Assembly: GCA_036345935.2 (NCBI GenBank)
Contig: JADWOT020000001.1
Span: 18,433,761-18,497,760 of the forward strand
Reading direction: 5' to 3'
DNA from: Taenia hydatigena
Taxonomy: Eukaryota; Platyhelminthes; Cestoda; Cyclophyllidea; Taeniidae
DNA length: 64,000 bases
Position numbers and translations under genes: made by a program. The notes beneath the pieces are model-generated. The model was not told the origin of the DNA and ran no database searches. It saw only the letters and a list, made by a program, of their open reading frames with translations. How positions within the stretch are numbered: the stretch's first letter is position 1; every line of letters starts with the position of its first letter. Below, one piece after another: positions 57,755 to 64,000 of the stretch.

Positions 57755-59826
57755 GTAGGTAGTTGTCTTCGCTTATTTGCCACCATGCACTAACAGTGTT
57801 AGAGCTCCTTTTAACCTTTGTGTCCACCTACTAATTGAGTTGACTGCTTTTGATGAGGCTCCTACTAACCTTAAAGTCACATCTCTCCTCAGATTATAAA
57901 AATGGTGGTTTTTCGGCATTCATTCAATAGTACTACTTCAGGAGTACATTCGCATTGCAGTTATTAATGCTTTTTCGCTTCATATTCAATGATTTAATAT
58001 AAAAATCCATATTTTGTTACTTTGACGCCTGTGTAATGTCTCCCAAACCGCTACCGTACGATGTCCTGTAGTGTTAATGAGGCATCACTCACGTCGACTT
58101 GACTTTTTTCGTGGATTTGGCAGACATATTCATCGGAACCACTTTCTCCGTATAACGAATGGGCAATATCGGTATAATTCTCGTGTCCTTTCTAGCCCAA
58201 ACACTGCACAGCAAAAATTACATTCCCGCTCAAGCGGTTTTGTATTAATGTGGCATTGAAAGCCGTGTCCATTAGAGGTAGCGATCCCGCAACATGTTGG
58301 CAGGCGGTTGGCATAATCGAAGCCTTCATTCCAATAAGTAAGTGGAATGGTTGGTAGGGCGGGTGGAAAATGGCTCTGGAATGACTGAGGCTTAGGCAGA
58401 CATTTCGTTGGCTCTACTTTTGGCAGCAACAGATGCAAGCAAACCCAAGTCGGCATTCCCTTCTGCTTTGAAAAGCTCCACTACAGCAAACCCTTAGTCA
58501 AGTGTCGTGAGGGCCGTGAAGCGTCGCCTCAGATATTTGCACTTTGTGAGGAAATAGTGTTGAAAACGTTGAAGTAGTAAGATCAAGCAGAAGCTTACGT
58601 TCTTCCGGCTTTTAGTTCTCTTCTAAGTGGAAGATATTTAACTAAACGCAGTAGGTCGGCTAACCTGTCAGCATACTTCGCGTACTAATGGAAGCGCTAT
58701 CGTGGTATATTCAGTAAGAAATGTGGGCATCTTAATACCAACACAATTTTAAAGGCAGAATCGTCCGGTTAGATTATCGGCTACAGCATTTTGCTGCTTT
58801 CTCCATCCAGTTAAAAATCACTCCTAATGGTACCTATTCTGTCTCGTAAGCTGGAGAAAATGTGTCACATTTTAGTTCAAAATATTTGCCTAAGATTGGT
58901 TATAAAAACCTGAATTAGGCCAATGGGTAACTTACCAAAGGTCACTCACATGAATAAATCAATCATTTTCTACTTTTCAGACGCATTCGTGCGACAAGTC
59001 CGCTGAGATTGTGCCATCTTTATCCAATCATTACATTACAAACACTGACAGCACTTGCTTTTGCAAACTGCCAAAATGTTTGCTCTGCTCCCAATCAATG
59101 GTTCCACAGAGAACGAGGGCACACGACGCCTTGAATACGTTCGCCTCTGTCTATCGTAAGAAATGCTGTCAACAACTGTCCTAGACAATTAGGTTAGTAG
59201 GTCAAAGAAACACATGTGGAGTCGTGTAAGTGTACAGAGTGGCATTATAAATTGGATCTTTCCATCTTCGTGAATTGAGCGTGCCAGACATCTGGGACTT
59301 AGACAGCGCTAAGTGGACAAGGACATAATGGAATAAAGTAGAGTTGAGGCGGATAGCTTATACGTGGAAGAGAACGCATCGCAAATGATTCAGCACTTGC
59401 AGCTAAATAGTTGAGTTGCTTTTACGGCACCGCCTTACTAAAGTCAGTAGATCGGCATTTCATTTTGCATGGCAAATGTGACTTTGCCTATAGCTTTGAA
59501 CGTCGCTCTCAACTGGACGGCCCTAACGTTGCTTCTTTTGCAAGTACGTCAAATGCCGCAGCCGCTTATTCCTAACAGTACGCACTGCGAAAGTTCAACG
59601 CAGCGCCTGCGGAAATGGAAAAGGAATAGGTGTGATTAATTTGAACTAGCCATGCAAACACTAACGCGGATCCAATTTAACAGGTGGGGACGAACAAACA
59701 TATGTGCTTTTGTTCCGAGGTGGGCATCCGCCTTCAGCACAGAAACTGACAAGAATTATTAATAGGGCGAGTGAAGATGCAGAGGGTATTCAAAGACGAT
59801 TGCAGAATATTGAGGCGAGAGTAATG
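57755..59826. other. Probable intron of spermidine synthase or intergenic sequence
   Basis: Follows the exon 2 donor. No frame here matches the rest of spermidine synthase. Minus-strand frame 58130-58456 (108 codons) has no motif. Confidence 0.4.
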
Positions 59827-59926
59827 NNNNNNNNNNNNNNNNNNNNNNNNNNNNNNNNNNNNNNNNNNNNNNNNNNNNNNNNNNNNNNNNNNNNNNNNNN
59901 NNNNNNNNNNNNNNNNNNNNNNNNNN
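59827..59926. other. Assembly gap (100 N)
   Basis: Exactly 100 N bases, a common placeholder for a gap of unknown size. Frames translated across it are artefacts. Confidence 1.
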
Positions 59927-60719
59927 TGGGATTAAAGCTGACTACACGGAATAATACAAATGTGTGGAGAGGAGTGTAGAGGAATAAGGGATGGCAGGGA
60001 GGACTGAAGCAAGGCGCAGATGACCAAAATGCATCAAGATGAGTCAGCGACACGTGGCGTTCTACCTCCGCCATGTAGGTAGCTGGGCACTAACCCTGAC
60101 CCACGTAGCATAACCTCAGTGGGAGTCAACTCCACTTCCTTCTAATAATTACCACTCAACTCGCGACTTTCCCTACCAGCTGCATATTCTGTTATTAACA
60201 TTTCATTTGATACCATCCCAGCTACCCCCCACAAATCACTGAATTTCACCATCTTTAGTGTTCATCTGGAATTATGGCAGACACCTTTCATCCAAGAACA
60301 GGGAAGCGTCGCTGTTTACAACCACGAATGTGAACTTCTAGATGTTTACACCACCTCTATCGAGGACAAGATCCCATATTCTACTAGACACCGTATTCCA
60401 GTGGTTAGCATATGAACCTATGTGTAGTACACCAAAAGGAAGTACTCGTGCTTGCTTTTTCGGACATTTCTTCCTCTCAACTAAATTTAACGTTAACTTC
60501 CAATTGATCATCAATTTCTTATTAGCTGTCCATGTGTTCATTTCGTAATTCGATCCACAAAGTGGCGAATACTCTACTCTTGTACATCAGGTCTCATTCC
60601 ACAACCTCTTCCTTTACTCGTTTGCTGTTCTGCATGCCACTCACTGATAAGCAAACAACTAGTGATAATCCTGAGGCGCCTCCGTAGAATAGAAATTGTT
60701 GCTCACGAGCCCAACTTCT

Positions 60720-60960
60720 ATCTTTAATTTAAATGAGACCACAAAGACGTGGCTAGGGCCAAACAAGTGGCCAAGCGAGTCCGTTGAAGGCGTGCTAGCC
60801 GACAAAGAAAGAGAAAGTCGTCCACACTTTGTGAGGATATGTCTACCAGAAGTACTATAATCACTGCGTTGGCGTCACCTGTAAATGTGCCTGTATCATG
60901 CAAGTTGTCCTGCATTAGGGTTGCAATACCTCCAACTGCCTTCTTTATGATCGTAATTAC
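60720..60960 (-). repeat. Interspersed repeat R2, copy b
   Basis: The + strand words CTTTGTGAGGATATGTCTACC and then TACTATAAT, GCGT(T)GGCGTCACCTG correspond to CTTTGTGATGTTATGTCTGCC, TACTATAAT and AGTGTCGCCTGCAAACG at 63820-63880. The minus strand has a 63-codon frame here (GDANAVIIVLLVDISSQSVD), which may be a relic of a coding sequence carried by R2. Confidence 0.6.
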
Positions 60961-63640
60961 AAGTTCGATTTCGCACAGTTTATTGGTTCACACCTTTTTA
61001 TGTTTCACCTTACTCGCTTCAATCTATCTGTCTTATTCATTCTGCAGTTTGGCAACTTCATGTGTTCCATGTGTGTGTGTGGTGTCGCATCGGATTGCAC
61101 CGCATCTCTTGCTTGGATGCTTTTCATCTCATGCGAAATAGGGTTTCGAAGTACAGTCATTTTATAATTTTATCTACATGCGAAAATGAAGAGATTATTA
61201 CTTGTTTCCTGCATCGGTTATTTCCAAAGGCCAAATTCTTTGTGTACATGAGTATTGTATAGAACCTTATCAAGTTCCCAACCAAACAAACGAGCGTATG
61301 GATGCGTGGATGGTTAAGAAACGTGTTGATGGTCTTAGTAACCAGATTAAAAATTACGACCTCTGCCATGATGGAAGGCGTATTGGTGGGAAAATTAGCG
61401 GTGCAAGAGTAATCACATTCGACTCAACTTCGCATCCCATCGCCCCAGTCACATCACCTGTTTAAAGGAATACTTACTACTAAACAGCACTGAGCACCAT
61501 GGACAAACAAATTAAAGTAATGGATCTATTAGGGATTGGTTTCATAATGTGCATTGGTAATAGTCCAACTGGGCTCGCTAATGTCTGAAACCAATTTTGG
61601 GGTCGGGTCTTGCGCCTCTTGGAGTATTATACGCAACCCATGCTTTTGTTCATGCTAATGCTCCGATTGCAGTTCCATGCTCCATTATTCCTCATATTTT
61701 TTTCCTAAGCTGTGTAAAGGATTACCAGCTTCTTAGTTTATGACGATAAAAACATTTTCATCGTTGCGTTGCAGCTGTTAGGATCTTTGAGTACTAATCA
61801 GTTGTGAACATCTTCTCACACTTCTTTTTCAAAGTAGAACAAGGTGGAAAAGTGGGTGGGGCATTAAAAGGCATGTCGGTTGAGCTTCCGCCTTGAGTAT
61901 TTCTGCAAGCACCGGACGTATGTTTAGGTAGCACCTACTTTGGAGACAAGGAGTGTCACCGCCTTGCTGAAAGTGTCTTTGTTTATTATTTATTGTGGTT
62001 ATTTTATGGCAGCAGGATATAGAATTGGCATCCCGCATCCTATTTGATTCTTGAACTCGTTTAGACTGCCTAAGCGGGCATCCCTATAACTGCTTCAGAA
62101 TAACTGTCAGATATCACTTACAAAATGTTGGATCATCTTTGATTCCCAACCAAAGTGAAAGAAACAGAATCTCTTTAGCTCCGTTCATCATAATGGGAGA
62201 AATCTTTTTGGCTTAGCTGCAAGAGCTTTGTGAATCGGCCATTCAAACGCCGTTATTTGAAGGTATTACGAGCGTTGTATGTATCGTCATTAGATTGCGT
62301 TTGCGCGATCTTTAATTGTATTTGTTGGATAAAGTGAATGCAAGTAGGAGATAACATGCAACATCATTTTCGACGTAGTAGTTATTCATCGACAGAAGAA
62401 GGCAGAATCTCAGCCGTTTCGCATTTGTTAGTCAGTGCAGACAATCGCAGAGCTATTCTCTACTTCCCTTCCTTCGCCTTACCCTACCTCACACAGCATT
62501 TTCTTTGCTAATATCTCGCAAAAGAGAATCTAGAAAAAAATTGCGGTGCTAAAAAATGTATGTGCAGTTTATTGATGTGCTGCCCTGAATTCCACAGGAA
62601 GTTATTTTATTCCTTTGTTCCGCCAATTGAAATGAGGAGCACGTTTAGGTTTAAGTGGCCACACTAGAGTATCTCATTCGCCACTGTACTCGTCCCTACC
62701 GGAACGGTTATCACAAAGCTTTGTCTACTCGGCTTGAGGACCTATTTATCTTCGCCCTAAATGACTATTGAAGATATTATGTCTTCCAAATGACGTAGGG
62801 CAGGTGCTCTACAATTTGGCTGTGAGCATCCGAGGTATAGGACTGTGGGACATATAGCAAAAATTCACGCAACTGCTAAAGTGAAAAAGCGAAAAGGAAG
62901 CAAATACACAACAATGACCCCTTCGAGGCCAACTTAAAGTTCTCCTTGACCGTCAGCATCAAAAAGACCTCCAATAATTACTGCCCAAATGAGTTCTCAG
63001 GAATCGGGAAAAGTGGAGTGTTAATCACAGAGCTTGTGTTATTTTCTAGTATTCACTTAGCATTTGTACGGTTCTATGCATTTTTCGTCACAAAAAGATT
63101 TGTTAAAAGTTTAGGTGCTTTTGACACGTCGGAGATTGGGACTCCCCCTTTGTTGCCTTCCACGACTTTGCTTCGTGTGGTAGGTAGTCTAAACACACCA
63201 TCTTAACTCACTTATTAAGGCCATTTTAGGCGCTTCAATGATGCTACCACATGACTTTTCTTTTAATTTGTGTGAAATCAAAACTATTGCCTAGATTGGT
63301 ATGTAGATTGGTTTTTCGAAATAGGTAATGCTGACAAAAGGGCAGTTACGTTGGAGGCAGTAGTGGATATTGAGGCCAGGGTGGGCTTGACGGTGTAGTG
63401 CAAAATGCGGCCTCGTTGATTGCATTTGCGGTACATGGGCAACTGTAACAAGCAATTCAAAACAAAGCATGGAGGTAAAATGAAGAGGCAAAACCTCAAG
63501 GGATGAGAAGAAGTAGGAGTAAGAGGAAGTTGTAAGACATTAACTAAAATACCATGCGGTTAGATTTGTAGGCATGCACACATACTAGGGTGGATGAATG
63601 GATGCGAAAGCGATTGAAAGAAGCAATGAAGCTGTGGATA
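60961..63640. other. Region without a supported gene
   Basis: An 87-codon + frame at 61202-61465 (containing DAWMVKKRVDGLSNQIKNYD) and an 86-codon + frame at 62946-63206 have no recognisable motif. No further spermidine synthase exon was seen. Confidence 0.35.
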
Positions 63641-63654
63641 AATCGAAGGGAGAT

Positions 63655-63970
63655 TGTGTGAAGCAGCTACGAAGACATGGAAATGGAGATGCAAATGGAA
63701 TCTAATTGGGAAGCGACTGAGTAAACCCAATCGTCAGTTGGGCACGGTCTTGCAACTAATGTAACGGTGGACAGAATTCTCAATAGTTGTAAATAAAATA
63801 ACCGATTGTCTACCCGCTTTGTGATGTTATGTCTGCCGAGAATACTATAATAGCTAAAGTAGTGTCGCCTGCAAACGCGCTATGATGGATATCCACTGGG
63901 ATGCGAAAGTTCGTCTGCAGTATGGCTTCGGATCTCCAAACGCCCATTGCAGGATGTCGGTACCAAAACC
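63655..63970 (-). repeat. Interspersed repeat R2, copy c
   Basis: It is the reverse complement of 6700-7000 over most of its length, and shares its middle part with 60720-60960. It may continue past the window edge. Confidence 0.65.
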
Positions 63971-64000
63971 AACTTCGACCATAAATTTGCAGGCAAAAAT

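Noticed and set aside
59704..60074. Open frames across the N run
   Set aside because: They exist only because 100 N bases carry no stop codons.
1..64000. CRISPR arrays, prophage, operons or viral genes
   Set aside because: No regular spacer-repeat array, no dense same-strand gene blocks and no recognisable viral proteins were seen. The content is eukaryotic.

Overview
The window looks like nuclear DNA of a parasitic flatworm, most likely a tapeworm of the Taenia/Echinococcus type. This is an inference. It rests on intron-split genes with both very short and longer introns, moderate AT richness, a decayed hsp70 copy (non-canonical hsp70 expansion is known in taeniid tapeworms), and many degenerate interspersed repeats. 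Nothing looks bacterial or viral. There is one 100-base assembly gap.

Only two genes are firmly recognisable. The first is the 3' part of a multi-ankyrin-repeat gene (1-2699, + strand). It has six visible exons and about 13 repeats, and two in-frame TAA codons break an otherwise intact frame. The second is the 5' part of spermidine synthase (57175-57754, + strand). It has two exons and an intact GGGDGG aminopropyltransferase core, but its later exons are not visible here.

Between them lies a gene-poor region full of fragments. At 8.3-11.1 kb a strand-asymmetric stretch holds several weak open frames, including a spliced small frame with a 51-bp intron. At 14.0 kb there is a one-exon putative secreted peptide behind a TATA box. 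Decayed copies of a cytoplasmic (Src-like) tyrosine kinase occur at about 19 kb (minus strand), 31.5 kb and 35 kb (plus strand). The last two sit inside a diverged tandem duplication (about 30.4-33.7 and 33.7-38.1 kb). An hsp70 pseudogene occupies 26.15-27.92 kb. Two interspersed repeat families, here called R1 and R2, are scattered through the window, and one R1 pair forms a fold-back arrangement at 29.5-30.2 kb.

The right half has a candidate multi-exon + strand gene at 39.4-40.15 kb, minus-strand coding-like frames at 49-51 kb, a hairpin-rich block at 51.94-52.11 kb, a possible ubiquitin-protease relic at 53.3 kb, and spermidine synthase. The genes do not form a pathway or operon. The main story is duplication and decay of kinase and chaperone copies among repeats, plus a few unrecognised small spliced or secreted-peptide candidates. 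I did not find a convincing new multi-component system.
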